Virus record (IMG/VR): IMGVR_UViG_3300030503_000267
Location: 1-46,785 of that record
Reading direction: 5' to 3' (one strand)
Source: a virus
DNA: 46,785 nucleotides
The notes under the pieces are model-generated. The model was given only the letters and a program-made list of their open reading frames with translations, did no database searches and was not told where the DNA came from. A program made the position numbers and the translations under genes. Shown here piece by piece: positions 19,478-28,152 of this stretch (its first letter is position 1; each line of letters opens with the position of its first letter).

Positions 19478-20741
19478 CAGGGTTGAGCTACAGAAGCTCC
19501 ACGCTAAACAGGTGGAGATATGCCACGCCATCCAGCAACACCAAAAGGTTGTCATACGGTGCGGTAGAAGGTTTGGCAAAACTTCGATGTTGGAACGACT
19601 TGCCGCCAAGCGCGCCTATAACGGACAGCGCATCGGCTGGCTAGGCCCCAAGTACAAGCTCAATGCCCCGACGTATGGCAACCTGATCCACACGCTCAAG
19701 CCGGTCATTCAATCAAAGTCCAAGATTGACCAGCTGATCCAGTTGAAAACAGGCGGCCAGATTGAGTTCTGGACGCTGGAAGATGAGAACGCCGGCCGAT
19801 CCCGCAAGTACCACACGGTGATCGTGGATGAGGCGAGCCTCAAGGCGAAAGGCCTCAAGGAAATCATCGACCAGTCCATCCGCCCGACGCTACTGGATTA
19901 CAACGGCAACATCATTATGGCCGGCACCCCCAAGGGTATCGACCAAGATAACTATTTCTATGAAGCTTGCACCAACCCGTTAGAAGGGTGGCACGAGGTT
20001 CATGCCCCCACATCGGCTAATCCGCATCTCGATCCTGAGGTGGTGGCAAGGCTGAAAGACGAATACCCGCCGCTGGTGTATCAGCAGGAATACCTGGCGG
20101 AGTTCGTAGACTGGAAAGGTTCGGCGTTCTTCAGTGAGGATTCCTTGCTTGAGGACGGCCAGCCGGTTCCGTATCCCGATCGTTGTGACCAAGTATTTGC
20201 AGTCATTGACACGGCGCTCAAGGATGGCGTCGAGCATGACGGTACGGCGGTGATCTATTACGCGCGCAACAAGTTCTACGGCACGCCCTTGGTTATTCTG
20301 GATTGGGATGTGTTGCAGATTGAAGGTTCGCTGCTAATGGAATGGCTACCCAGCGTCAATATGCGACTGGAACAGCTAGCTATCGAAACCAAAGCGCGCC
20401 AAGGAAATATCGGTGCATGGATCGAAGAGAAAGCGAGCGGCATTGTGTTACTTCAACAAGCGCGGCGTGCTGGCATGAACGCTAATCCCATTCCTAACGC
20501 CATGACGGCGGCAGGCAAGGAAGGCCGGTGTCTTTCGGTGTCGGGCTATGTTTACCAGGGACTTGTGAAGGTCAGCGATTACGCGTGGAACAAAGTCATC
20601 AACTACAAAGGTCAGACGCGCAACCACATGACATCACAGGTTTGCAGCTTCCGCATGGGCCAGAAAGACGGCGCCCGCGACCTTTTGGACTGCTTCACGT
20701 ATGGGTGCGCTATCGCGCTCGGCGACAATCAGGGTTATTGA
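19437..20741 (+). CDS. terL: Terminase large subunit
   Basis: The 434-aa packaging motor has Walker A CGRRFGKTS (42-50), Walker B VIVDEA (128-133), the coupling motif MAGTPKG (161-167) and a C-terminal RNase H-like nuclease with VIDTA (Asp258) and GARDLLDCF near the C-terminus. It hydrolyses ATP to pump DNA through the portal and cuts the concatemer. ATG 19437 lies inside terS; a GTG just before it is in frame. The headful or cos mechanism cannot be read from the sequence. Confidence 0.93.
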   Translation: MGRDLTTRTLIVSNRVELQKLHAKQVEICHAIQQHQKVVIRCGRRFGKTSMLERLAAKRAYNGQRIGWLGPKYKLNAPTYGNLIHTLKPVIQSKSKIDQLIQLKTGGQIEFWTLEDENAGRSRKYHTVIVDEASLKAKGLKEIIDQSIRPTLLDYNGNIIMAGTPKGIDQDNYFYEACTNPLEGWHEVHAPTSANPHLDPEVVARLKDEYPPLVYQQEYLAEFVDWKGSAFFSEDSLLEDGQPVPYPDRCDQVFAVIDTALKDGVEHDGTAVIYYARNKFYGTPLVILDWDVLQIEGSLLMEWLPSVNMRLEQLAIETKARQGNIGAWIEEKASGIVLLQQARRAGMNANPIPNAMTAAGKEGRCLSVSGYVYQGLVKVSDYAWNKVINYKGQTRNHMTSQVCSFRMGQKDGARDLLDCFTYGCAIALGDNQGY

Positions 20742-20745
20742 TTAG

Positions 20746-22191
20746 ATGAATGACGAAAATAGCCAAGGAGGTGCCTTTCTCCGCATAGGCTCCGCCGTGC
20801 CTACGTCACTCATGGAATTGTTGGATTGCGACGACATACAGCCGGGTTACTCGCCTTCGTATCAAACGGCGAAAACGCTGTACGCGTATCATCCATTGGG
20901 GGCCAAGATGGCTGAAAAGCCCATCGACATTGCCCAGAGTCAACGCCGGACGATCACAATCCCTGGCGGTCCTGAAGATGAATTGATCGAGTCGTTCAAC
21001 ACGGCATGGGGCAAGCTGGGCGGTGAAGGGGCCGATCAGCTCATTAAGAACACAGTGACACTGAGCCGCGTCTATGGCCTCGCGTTATGTGTCGTGCTTG
21101 CAAAGGACTTGGACCCGCAAGAACCCCTGCCCTACGATCGCCTTCACGAGCTACAACTGGGCTTTAACGTCCTGGACCCGCTGAATACGGCAGGTTCCTT
21201 GGTGATGGACCAAGACCCCAACAGTCCGACGTTCCTGAAGCCTCGCGGTATCGCGGTAGCGGGTAAGCCATATCACCCCAGCCGCGCCACGGTCATCATG
21301 AACGAGCAGCCCATTTACATCGAATGGACCAGCTCGGCGTATGGCTTCGTGGGTCGTTCGGTGTACCAGCGCGCCCTGTTCCCGCTGAAAAGCTACATCC
21401 AGTCCATGATCACGGACGACTTCATCACGCAGAAAGCCGGGTTGCTTATCATGAAGGTAAAGTCACCTGGTGCTGTTTTGGATCGACTGAGTCTGGCCTT
21501 TGGTGGAATGAAGCGTCGGATGCTGCAGGGCGGTCGTACTAACAACGTGCTGTCTATCGATATCGATGAAAACGTTGAGTCGCTAGACCTGAAGAACATC
21601 AAGGATGCATCGGAGTTCGCCCGGAACAACATCCTGAAGAACATCGCGGCATCGGCTCCTATGCCAGCCTCCATGCTCAACGATGAAACGCTAGCATCGG
21701 GCTTTGGTGAAGGTTCCGAAGACGCTAAGGCAATCGCTACGTTCATTGACGGCTTCCGTCGTGAAATGGATTCGATCTACCGGTTCTTTGACAAGCTGGT
21801 GCGTCACATCGCCTGGAATCCTGACTTCTACGCCTCGATCCAGCGCAAGTATCCCGAGCAGTATGCGGACGTGCCCTACGAAACGGCGATGGTGGACTGG
21901 ACCAATGCCTTCAAAGCGGAATGGCCTAACCTTCTGACCGAGCCGGATAGCAAGCTCGCTGAAAAGTCAGATGTCGTCATGAAGTCTGCTATCGCTTTGT
22001 TTGAGGTGCTGAAACCTTGCCTTGACCCGGTCAATACGGCATCTGCCGCTGGATGGCTAGCGGATATTGCCAACGGTCAGCCGATGCTCAAGGACACGCC
22101 ATTGAATCTTGATCTTCAGTTGATCGAAGAATACGAACCACCGATTTCCGATAAAGAGCCATCCCCAGTGGTCGAGTCATCACACGAATGA
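20746..22191 (+). CDS. Portal protein (DUF1073 type)
   Basis: The 481-aa protein fits the DUF1073 portal group: an N-terminal YHPLGAKMAEKPIDIAQ, a central PIYIEWTSSAYGFVGRSVYQRAL, and ASAPMPASMLNDETLASGFGEGSEDAKA, the conserved segment near residues 300-330. It forms the dodecameric ring at the head vertex through which DNA enters and leaves. It follows the terminase after 4 bp and overlaps the Mu gpF-like gene by ATGA. An AGGAGG inside codons 7-9 has no start codon at a useful distance. Confidence 0.9.
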   Translation: MNDENSQGGAFLRIGSAVPTSLMELLDCDDIQPGYSPSYQTAKTLYAYHPLGAKMAEKPIDIAQSQRRTITIPGGPEDELIESFNTAWGKLGGEGADQLIKNTVTLSRVYGLALCVVLAKDLDPQEPLPYDRLHELQLGFNVLDPLNTAGSLVMDQDPNSPTFLKPRGIAVAGKPYHPSRATVIMNEQPIYIEWTSSAYGFVGRSVYQRALFPLKSYIQSMITDDFITQKAGLLIMKVKSPGAVLDRLSLAFGGMKRRMLQGGRTNNVLSIDIDENVESLDLKNIKDASEFARNNILKNIAASAPMPASMLNDETLASGFGEGSEDAKAIATFIDGFRREMDSIYRFFDKLVRHIAWNPDFYASIQRKYPEQYADVPYETAMVDWTNAFKAEWPNLLTEPDSKLAEKSDVVMKSAIALFEVLKPCLDPVNTASAAGWLADIANGQPMLKDTPLNLDLQLIEEYEPPISDKEPSPVVESSHE

Positions 22192-23000
22192 AATTCCAAG
22201 ACGTTCTGACGCAAGCCGTAGCCAATGTCACCCTGTACGGCTACGACAGCACGGAACGTCTGGCGAAATGGATCAAGCTGTTGCGTGAAGCGGCCATCGC
22301 CGATTTACCGACGCAGACTGCGGTTCGTGAGCGCACTAGGAACGCGTTGGAAATGGTCTACAAGCGCGCCCTGACGCCCACGGCTATCAAGCGTCACCAT
22401 CCTGATATACCGCGCTTTACGGTGGAACGCATCAAGCCGCAGTTACGCGCTGAACTGACCAAGCGCATCCTGGCTAACGCCGACCTGATCCGGTTGAACC
22501 GTGAGCAAGCGGTGGAAAAGACGCTGCAACGGTTTTCAGGCTGGGCCACGTCCATCCCTGAAGGCGGCTCGCTGGTGGTCGATAAGACGGAAGTCAAAGC
22601 CAACGTCGCCAAGTCGCTGCGCCAAGTGAAGTACGAGGAACGGCGCTGCATCATTGACCAAGGCCACAAGCTAGTCAGTTCAATCAATGACGTGATTGCC
22701 AAAGAAGGCGGTGCGCTGGCCGGTAAATGGCGTGACCACGGTTCGGTGGACAAGTCGTACAACGCGCGGCATGACCATCTGGCGAGGGATGGCAAGTTCT
22801 ATGCGGTACGTGGCAATTGGGCCATAGAGAAAGGGCTGATGAACAAAGGTGAAGGTTACACGGACGAACAGACGCAACCGGGCGAAGAAGTTTTCTGCCG
22901 ATGTTATTACGTCTGGACGTACAACCTCCGCGACATTCCCGCCGACCTGCTCACCGAAAAAGGCCGCAAGGCCCTTGAAGCCGTAAGGATTGCCGCGTAA
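22188..23000 (+). CDS. Head morphogenesis protein (Mu gpF-like)
   Basis: The 270-aa protein has a helical N-terminal half and the conserved C-terminal block WRDHGSVDKSYNARHDHLA, followed by PGEEVFCRCYYVW, which is the His/Cys pattern of the Mu gpF minor head protein family. Such proteins are present in few copies near the portal and are needed for assembly of the procapsid. Its stop shares a base with the start of the next gene (TAATG). Confidence 0.88.
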   Translation: MKFQDVLTQAVANVTLYGYDSTERLAKWIKLLREAAIADLPTQTAVRERTRNALEMVYKRALTPTAIKRHHPDIPRFTVERIKPQLRAELTKRILANADLIRLNREQAVEKTLQRFSGWATSIPEGGSLVVDKTEVKANVAKSLRQVKYEERRCIIDQGHKLVSSINDVIAKEGGALAGKWRDHGSVDKSYNARHDHLARDGKFYAVRGNWAIEKGLMNKGEGYTDEQTQPGEEVFCRCYYVWTYNLRDIPADLLTEKGRKALEAVRIAA

Positions 23001-24847
23001 TGCCTTCTGTCAGCCCCGCGCAACATCACCTGATGGAAGCCGCAGCCCATACAAATGGCGGCTATGACGGCGTGCCTCAGTCGGTCGGAAAAGAGTTCGT
23101 CAAGGCCGACGCCGAGCTAATCCCCTGCGCCGGCATCCTGCTACGCGCGCGCGGCCCGCTGTTCCTGCTTGTCCAGAACAAGGACGACGGCCAGTGGGTG
23201 CAGCCGGGTGGTCATATTGACGAAGGCGAGACGGCAGAGGAATGCGCGCTTCGTGAGTGCGAAGAGGAATTCGGACAGGTTCCCGATGGCGCGATGTGGC
23301 CGTTTCGTAACTCGGTATCTGACGGCATCCATTTCAGTTGCTACATCAAGGATGTGCAGGTCTTTGAGCCGGTCATTGATGATGAGTCATTGGCGGCACA
23401 GTGGTTTCACCCGCTTGACCTGCCCGTCAATACGCATCCTGAGGTCAGGCTGTCGATTGAACTGGCGTCCGGTCATGAGCTTGATGTGGGCAAGGCGATT
23501 CGCGCCGACCTGCTGCTCAGCCCGCAGAAATACGAAAACATCTGGATGTTCGATCTTCGGATCACCGGTACGGGAACAAGCTTTCGTTCCGCGCTGGATG
23601 AATATGTAAACCGTCCTGTATCGGAATTCCTGACTGACGATTACGTGGAGCGCTGTAACGGCCTGCCCCTGATCTTCGAACATCCCAAGGACTCCATTCT
23701 CAACAAGGTTGAATACAGGGATCGCGCCATTGGCACGATCATCCTGCCCTACATTCAAGGCGATGAGGTACGCGGCATCGCCAAAGTGTTTGATACGGAC
23801 GCGGCCCAGCTCATGCTGACCTCGCACATATCGACAAGCCCGGCCGTTGTGTTCCGTGACGCCGGTTCAACTGAAACCATCCAGTTAGAGGATGGGAAAA
23901 CGGTTTTAATCGAAGGTAAACCGTCCTATCTCGACCACCTGGCAATCTGCCCGGCTGGCGTGTGGGACAAGGGCGGCACGCCTAACGGTGTCAACATTCA
24001 AGAGGATTTAACGATGGCAACTGAAGATACTGCCCCGGCCTGGGCCGATGCGATGATGAAGCGGATGGACGCTGTGTGTGAGCGTATGGACGCGATGGAT
24101 GTCCGCAAGGATAGTGACCTTGAGATGGCCGACAAGGCCCGAAAGGACGCTGAGGAAAAGGAACGAAAGGACGCTGAAGAGAAAGAGCGCGCCGATGCGG
24201 CTGAAAAAGAGCGCATGGATTCTTTGTCGGAGGAGGAGCGCAAGAAGGAAGAGGAAAAAGCCGACAAGGCTCGCAAGGATTCCGAAGAGAAGGAAAAAGC
24301 CGACAAGGAAGAAAAAGAACGTAGGGATGCGCAGGAAAAGATGGATTCGGCACTCCGCTCCGACAACGCCAAACTGCGTTCGGATTTGGAATCCGTAAGC
24401 AACCGCTTGGCTACCCTCACCCGCCCTCGCACCAACGAAGAGAAAGACGAAATCGCGCGCGTGCAGGTTCGTGCCGACTCGCTGGCTCAGATGTTCGGCG
24501 ATAGTCAAAGCGTAACCACCGCGCTGTATGACGAAAGCCCGATTGCGTATCGCAAGCGTCTGGCCGCCAAGTTCCAGAAACACAGCCCGACCGCCAAGGA
24601 TGTCCGTCTGGATTCGCTGGATGTGCATTCGTTCGCCATCATCGAAAACCAGATTTACGCCGATGCACAGACCGTCGCCAAATCCGCCATTGCGCTGCCG
24701 AAGGGTCGTCTCCACGCGTCCGTGGATACCTCGACCGGCCATCGCGTGACGGAATACACGGGCGATCCTGAAGTGTGCTGGGCACCGTTCAAGGCTCCGG
24801 GCTTCTCCGGCAAGATCAACAAAGACGTTGGCAAGAGGACTAACTAA
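23000..24847 (+). CDS. Nudix hydrolase / DUF2213 / scaffold-like fusion protein
   Basis: The 615-aa product has four parts. Residues 1-36 are a small helical SPAQHHLMEAA segment. Residues about 38-165 are a Nudix domain with a complete Nudix box (G71, E77, R85-E86, E89-E90, G92). Residues about 180-335 are a DUF2213-like domain (WMFDLRITGTG..., FEHPKD..., SYLDHLAICPAG). Residues 339-615 contain a Lys/Glu coiled coil (375-450) and a C-terminal helical part. DUF2213 proteins are thought to act as prohead protease or scaffold-type assembly factors. The intact Nudix box suggests hydrolysis of a nucleoside diphosphate derivative, with an unknown substrate. Confidence 0.85.
   Translation: MPSVSPAQHHLMEAAAHTNGGYDGVPQSVGKEFVKADAELIPCAGILLRARGPLFLLVQNKDDGQWVQPGGHIDEGETAEECALRECEEEFGQVPDGAMWPFRNSVSDGIHFSCYIKDVQVFEPVIDDESLAAQWFHPLDLPVNTHPEVRLSIELASGHELDVGKAIRADLLLSPQKYENIWMFDLRITGTGTSFRSALDEYVNRPVSEFLTDDYVERCNGLPLIFEHPKDSILNKVEYRDRAIGTIILPYIQGDEVRGIAKVFDTDAAQLMLTSHISTSPAVVFRDAGSTETIQLEDGKTVLIEGKPSYLDHLAICPAGVWDKGGTPNGVNIQEDLTMATEDTAPAWADAMMKRMDAVCERMDAMDVRKDSDLEMADKARKDAEEKERKDAEEKERADAAEKERMDSLSEEERKKEEEKADKARKDSEEKEKADKEEKERRDAQEKMDSALRSDNAKLRSDLESVSNRLATLTRPRTNEEKDEIARVQVRADSLAQMFGDSQSVTTALYDESPIAYRKRLAAKFQKHSPTAKDVRLDSLDVHSFAIIENQIYADAQTVAKSAIALPKGRLHASVDTSTGHRVTEYTGDPEVCWAPFKAPGFSGKINKDVGKRTN
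24014..24847 (+). CDS. Nested scaffold protein from an internal start
   Basis: AGAGGA followed after 7 bases by ATG 24014 lies inside the Nudix/DUF2213 gene in the same frame (Met339). The separate product of 277 aa would hold only the coiled coil and the C-terminal part. In lambda the scaffold Nu3 is made from an internal start of the protease gene C in the same manner. The DUF2213 domain ends just before this Met, which supports a real domain border. That both products are made is inference. Confidence 0.6.
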   Translation: MATEDTAPAWADAMMKRMDAVCERMDAMDVRKDSDLEMADKARKDAEEKERKDAEEKERADAAEKERMDSLSEEERKKEEEKADKARKDSEEKEKADKEEKERRDAQEKMDSALRSDNAKLRSDLESVSNRLATLTRPRTNEEKDEIARVQVRADSLAQMFGDSQSVTTALYDESPIAYRKRLAAKFQKHSPTAKDVRLDSLDVHSFAIIENQIYADAQTVAKSAIALPKGRLHASVDTSTGHRVTEYTGDPEVCWAPFKAPGFSGKINKDVGKRTN

Positions 24848-25458
24848 TGGCTGGCATCACTCTCAACCCCATGACGACCACCCAGCCGTATGGCACCTTT
24901 GCGACCACCACGCACGGGTACTATCAGGGTGATTTCGTAGACGATTCCAGCAGCTATCAGTGGCTTGCTGGCGGTCAGATCGCAACCAGCGTCACGCAGC
25001 CCATCTGGGGCGGCATGGCGATTACCGAAACCGTGTCGGCCATCGGCGAAGGCTTGCTGGGCAACCAGATCACTCTGGCTTCCTCGCAGGGCAACGTCAC
25101 CGGCATCACGGTGTTCACCAAGAACAGCGCGGCGATTCTGACGGCGGGCGCAAGCAATGTGCCGCAGCTTCAGGCGTCGATGACCGTCAACTTCTTCCGG
25201 TTCGGCTCGCAGGCACGCATCAAGGTCAGCGTACTGGGTTCGCTGGTGGCCTCATTGGAAGGCGGCGCGATCAACGCTCCCTTGTATTGGGATCCGGCGC
25301 TTCAGCAGCTCACCGCTTCCGGCACCGCTGGCGCTTTCGAGCTTCCGCTGACCGTGAAGGTTCTTTCCGTCCAAACCAATAGCAAAGTGGTCACCTACAA
25401 CTCCGGTACGGGTGTTGTGGCGTGGGCTAATGGCGCTGTTGCCGTCATCCAGATTTAA
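24847..25458 (+). CDS. Head decoration/cement protein candidate
   Basis: The 203-aa product is beta-rich, with Gly/Ala/Thr in abundance and no Cys, and lies just upstream of the major capsid gene, the usual place for a cement protein. The N-terminus reads MAGITLNPMTTTQPYGTF, with repeated Ala/Ser/Val strands after it. It probably binds the outer capsid. No catalytic motif is visible. Confidence 0.7.
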   Translation: MAGITLNPMTTTQPYGTFATTTHGYYQGDFVDDSSSYQWLAGGQIATSVTQPIWGGMAITETVSAIGEGLLGNQITLASSQGNVTGITVFTKNSAAILTAGASNVPQLQASMTVNFFRFGSQARIKVSVLGSLVASLEGGAINAPLYWDPALQQLTASGTAGAFELPLTVKVLSVQTNSKVVTYNSGTGVVAWANGAVAVIQI

Positions 25459-25470
25459 GGAGCCTATGCC

Positions 25471-26484
25471 ATGAGTGGTTATTTCCCCGCTGTAGCCAAA
25501 GTCACCCCGAGCTATTCGGAACCGGGTCTTGTTCTGACCTGGGCGCAGCCGTCCGGCGCATTCCAGTTGCTTCCCGGTGGCAATCCCAAAAACACGCTGG
25601 GCCAGAACGATAAGTTCGTTTACGTCTCCGCTTTGGACATCCGCACGGATGCCACGGCAGGACAGGCCGCGTTCAACCTGCTGCCGAGTGCGACGTTCAA
25701 CGCCACGCTGTACAGCACGCCGACGTATCTGGTTGCCACGCGCGCCATTTACGATCACCACCAGACCGCTGACGCGGCGCAGTGGAATGTGTCACTGCCC
25801 AAGGCGCAGGAACTAGGTTGCCGTCAGGGCATCTTCCAGTACATGCGTACGGCAGAGCTTTACGGCATCAACGCGGCGAACGGTGAGGGCCTGCTGAATT
25901 CGGCCAATGCCACGAACGTCACGCTGCCGCCGGACAGCTACGGTAACGACACCACGCAGACCTACGACACTGGCGAAATGGCCTTTTTCCTGGCCGGTCA
26001 AGTGCAGCAGATCGAGACGAACGGCTTCCAGCAGGGCGTCAAGGTCGTCATCGTCGGCCCGCAGCGCGTCATTCGTCCGTGGCAGATGCAGGACATCGTT
26101 CAGGTGACCAGCTATCAGCGTGTCGGTGCCGGTACGGAATCCACCGCTGGCGTGCTTCAGGGCATCTTGGAAAGGAACGGCGATACGTGCGAGTTCTACT
26201 ACGACGATACCCTTGAAGGTAAGGGTGCGGGCGGTTCGGACATGGTCATCATCACCATTCCCGAAATCCGCAAGCTGCATAACTACGACATCAACACCAA
26301 TGACTTCGCCGACCTCATGCCGAGCATCGATGATGTCAACACGATGTACACGGATATGCCGGCCCCGCGCAAGATCAGCACGCCGATTCCCGATGGCGGC
26401 ATCAACGAGCGGTACGAAATCCGTATCACCTCGGGATGGAACCTTCGACCGGAGCTGTTGTTCCTGATCAGCATGCCTTACTAA
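25471..26484 (+). CDS. Major capsid protein (DUF2184 type)
   Basis: The 337-aa protein resembles the DUF2184 capsid group of myoviruses. It has an N-terminal extension, ATRAIYDHHQTADAAQWNVSLPKAQELGCRQG, and the C-terminal NERYEIRITSGWNLRPELLFLI, which closes the HK97-type A-domain. It forms the hexamers and pentamers of the head. A ribosome site AGGAG precedes ATG 25471. A hairpin follows the gene (26493-26510), as expected where a high capsid dose must be kept separate from downstream genes. Confidence 0.85.
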   Translation: MSGYFPAVAKVTPSYSEPGLVLTWAQPSGAFQLLPGGNPKNTLGQNDKFVYVSALDIRTDATAGQAAFNLLPSATFNATLYSTPTYLVATRAIYDHHQTADAAQWNVSLPKAQELGCRQGIFQYMRTAELYGINAANGEGLLNSANATNVTLPPDSYGNDTTQTYDTGEMAFFLAGQVQQIETNGFQQGVKVVIVGPQRVIRPWQMQDIVQVTSYQRVGAGTESTAGVLQGILERNGDTCEFYYDDTLEGKGAGGSDMVIITIPEIRKLHNYDINTNDFADLMPSIDDVNTMYTDMPAPRKISTPIPDGGINERYEIRITSGWNLRPELLFLISMPY

Positions 26485-26492
26485 CCCACCAC

Positions 26493-26515
26493 ATCGGCCT
26501 TTCGGCTGATCCTTT
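26493..26515 (+). terminator. Hairpin after the major capsid gene
   Basis: ATCGGCC (26493-26499) pairs with GGCTGAT (26504-26510), one pair being G-U, around a TTTC loop; CCTTT follows. A second small stem, GATCC/GGATC (26508-26524), overlaps it. The short T run makes it a partial terminator or an mRNA-stabilising 3' end. Confidence 0.4.
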
Positions 26516-26527
26516 AAGGGGATCGTT

Positions 26528-27037
26528 ATGACCAAGCTCTACATCTGCAACACCACCAACCAACGCTGGCACCATTCGTTTCGCGTGCCTGACATGCCGC
26601 GTCCGTATTGCGTTCAGGTTCCACCAGGCTCTCAGGTGGAAGTGAGTTCCAATCTCGGGCCGGAATCGCACAAGGCGATCGTTCAGCAAATCGAACGTTT
26701 TGGTGGTCGCCCAGCATCGGCAGTGCATGGGAAGTTGGAAAAGTTCCCCGGCCTGTTCTATCGGTTCGACAAGCCTATTGGCGTCGATGAAATCCACGTC
26801 GGCCACGCGGCGGTCGTGGATGCGGCAGAACAGCGTGCCGGTGCGGCTTTCTCAACCTCGGCTCTGGCCGTGGATGCGGCGCAGCGCGACAAGTCCGGCC
26901 ATCGGATGGTGCGTGAGACGGAACTGGAAGTCACCGAACAGGTGAAGCCCGGTTCGCGACCCACGGGTAAAGAGGTCAAGGCCAAAATCGGCGTGTCGCC
27001 GGATGGGTCTAACCGCGTCAACCTGAAAACCGCCTGA
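26528..27037 (+). CDS. Hypothetical structural protein after the capsid, 169 aa
   Basis: GGGGATCG precedes ATG 26528. The N-terminal 90 residues (MTKLYICNTTNQRWHHSFRVPD...) are beta-like and the C-terminal 80 are Ala-rich, polar and probably flexible. A gene of this size often lies between capsid and neck genes in such phages. It may be a second decoration or head-fibre protein; this is by position. Confidence 0.6.
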   Translation: MTKLYICNTTNQRWHHSFRVPDMPRPYCVQVPPGSQVEVSSNLGPESHKAIVQQIERFGGRPASAVHGKLEKFPGLFYRFDKPIGVDEIHVGHAAVVDAAEQRAGAAFSTSALAVDAAQRDKSGHRMVRETELEVTEQVKPGSRPTGKEVKAKIGVSPDGSNRVNLKTA

Positions 27038-27714
27038 TGTCTTTCGTCAATCCCCACACGCCAAACCTGGCCGATTTCATTACGTACTGTCAGGCACAGG
27101 GCATCACGCCCGACGCCTTGCCAGTGAACTCGGATTATTACCAGTGGGCATTGACGCACGGCATTGACCGCACGATATGTACGCCTTGTGGTTATCCACC
27201 CATTGAGTACGTCATCGCGGTGTACAACTTTGGCGTTAACTGGCTCATTAGCTGGGCACCGGATCAATCGTTCCTCGCGCTAACTGCGCTCGCATGGTCC
27301 GGTGGCATCGTGACGGCGACAACCGCCCTGCCCTTGGCGGACGCTTTAGGCACGATCTTCGCCATTTCTATTCAAGGCGCTTCACCGGCTGGTTATAACG
27401 GAACGGTGAGCGCAACCAATGCGGGGACCACTAGCTTTACCTACCCCGTAGCAACAAACCCTGGCACGGCGACAACGACTGGAACCTTCAGCACGTTGTT
27501 TTTCACCAACCTTCGCGCCTCGCTCAACATTTTGAGCTATACGGCAGGTCCGGTGTCGTCCAGTGCCGATCAGGGGACGAGTCAATCGCTTGTTGTCCCC
27601 GAATGGCTGAAGAACGCCTCGCTGACCACGTTGCAGAACCTAGGTACGACATGGGGTCGCGCGTGGATTGCTTATTGTCAGCAGTGGGGACCGAGTGTGA
27701 CCGGACTTTCATGA
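27037..27714 (+). CDS. Head-tail connector candidate with inserted beta-domain
   Basis: The 225-aa product splits into a helical frame and an insert. Residues 1-78 and 154-225 are helical (AVYNFGVNWLISWAP and FFTNLRASLNIL), as in connector proteins of the DUF4054 kind. Residues about 79-153 are a Thr/Ala/Gly-rich beta-domain with SPAGYNGTVSA and NPGTATTTGTF. That insert is closely similar to residues 58-134 of the tail sheath protein. The start shares a base with the upstream stop (TGATG). Confidence 0.65.
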   Translation: MSFVNPHTPNLADFITYCQAQGITPDALPVNSDYYQWALTHGIDRTICTPCGYPPIEYVIAVYNFGVNWLISWAPDQSFLALTALAWSGGIVTATTALPLADALGTIFAISIQGASPAGYNGTVSATNAGTTSFTYPVATNPGTATTTGTFSTLFFTNLRASLNILSYTAGPVSSSADQGTSQSLVVPEWLKNASLTTLQNLGTTWGRAWIAYCQQWGPSVTGLS

Positions 27715-28151
27715 AACTTGAACTGGGCAACATTGAAGTTGCTTATACCAATGCAGAAGGACAAGGGACGACAACAACCGATGTTGCGGCATTTCTTGAA
27801 GCCGATTATCACATCATGGAAACTTTCTACGATTTGAACAAGGATTTCATTGCCGATACGTTGGCTAATGAAATGGCGGGTGCATTGGAAACTATCGCCA
27901 TGGGTGGACCTAGCACGATCAACTTTGATGGTGCGATGAGCAAGATCGAAGAAAGATTCAAGGATTTCATTTCAAGCGGCGATCTGGTTCAAGGACATTG
28001 GCTTAATGAACCTATTCAAGCGGCCATTAAAGGCGTTAGTCATCGTAAAAAAACACCCAACGCCAAAGACAATCCCGCTCGCGTTGCCTTCGTTGACACC
28101 GGGTTGTACGTCGGAAGTTTCAAGGCTTGGCTCACTGGAAAATTAAACTGA
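27711..28151 (+). CDS. Neck protein candidate (head closure or tail terminator), 146 aa
   Basis: I chose ATG 27711 (ATGA overlap); the open frame further upstream is a shadow. The product is helical in the middle, with basic HRKKTPNAKDNPARVAFVDTGLYVGSFKAWLTG at its end, where F-V-D-T-G-L-Y resembles a conserved turn of HK97 gp10-like neck proteins. It lies between the connector candidate and the tail genes, which fits the neck. Confidence 0.65.
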   Translation: MKLELGNIEVAYTNAEGQGTTTTDVAAFLEADYHIMETFYDLNKDFIADTLANEMAGALETIAMGGPSTINFDGAMSKIEERFKDFISSGDLVQGHWLNEPIQAAIKGVSHRKKTPNAKDNPARVAFVDTGLYVGSFKAWLTGKLN

Positions 28152-28152
28152 C

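Noticed and set aside
20764-20771. Perfect AGGAGGTG in the beginning of the portal gene
   Set aside because: No ATG, GTG or TTG lies at 5-10 bases after it, so it cannot serve an internal start.
24120-24340. CRISPR-like or tandem DNA repeat in the scaffold gene
   Set aside because: The repetition comes from Lys/Glu/Asp heptads in protein; unit lengths vary and no spacer structure exists.
24008-24742. Minus-strand frame of 244 codons opposite the scaffold coiled coil
   Set aside because: Phe/Ser/Leu-rich translation typical of antisense to Lys/Glu codons; it runs against the late operon.
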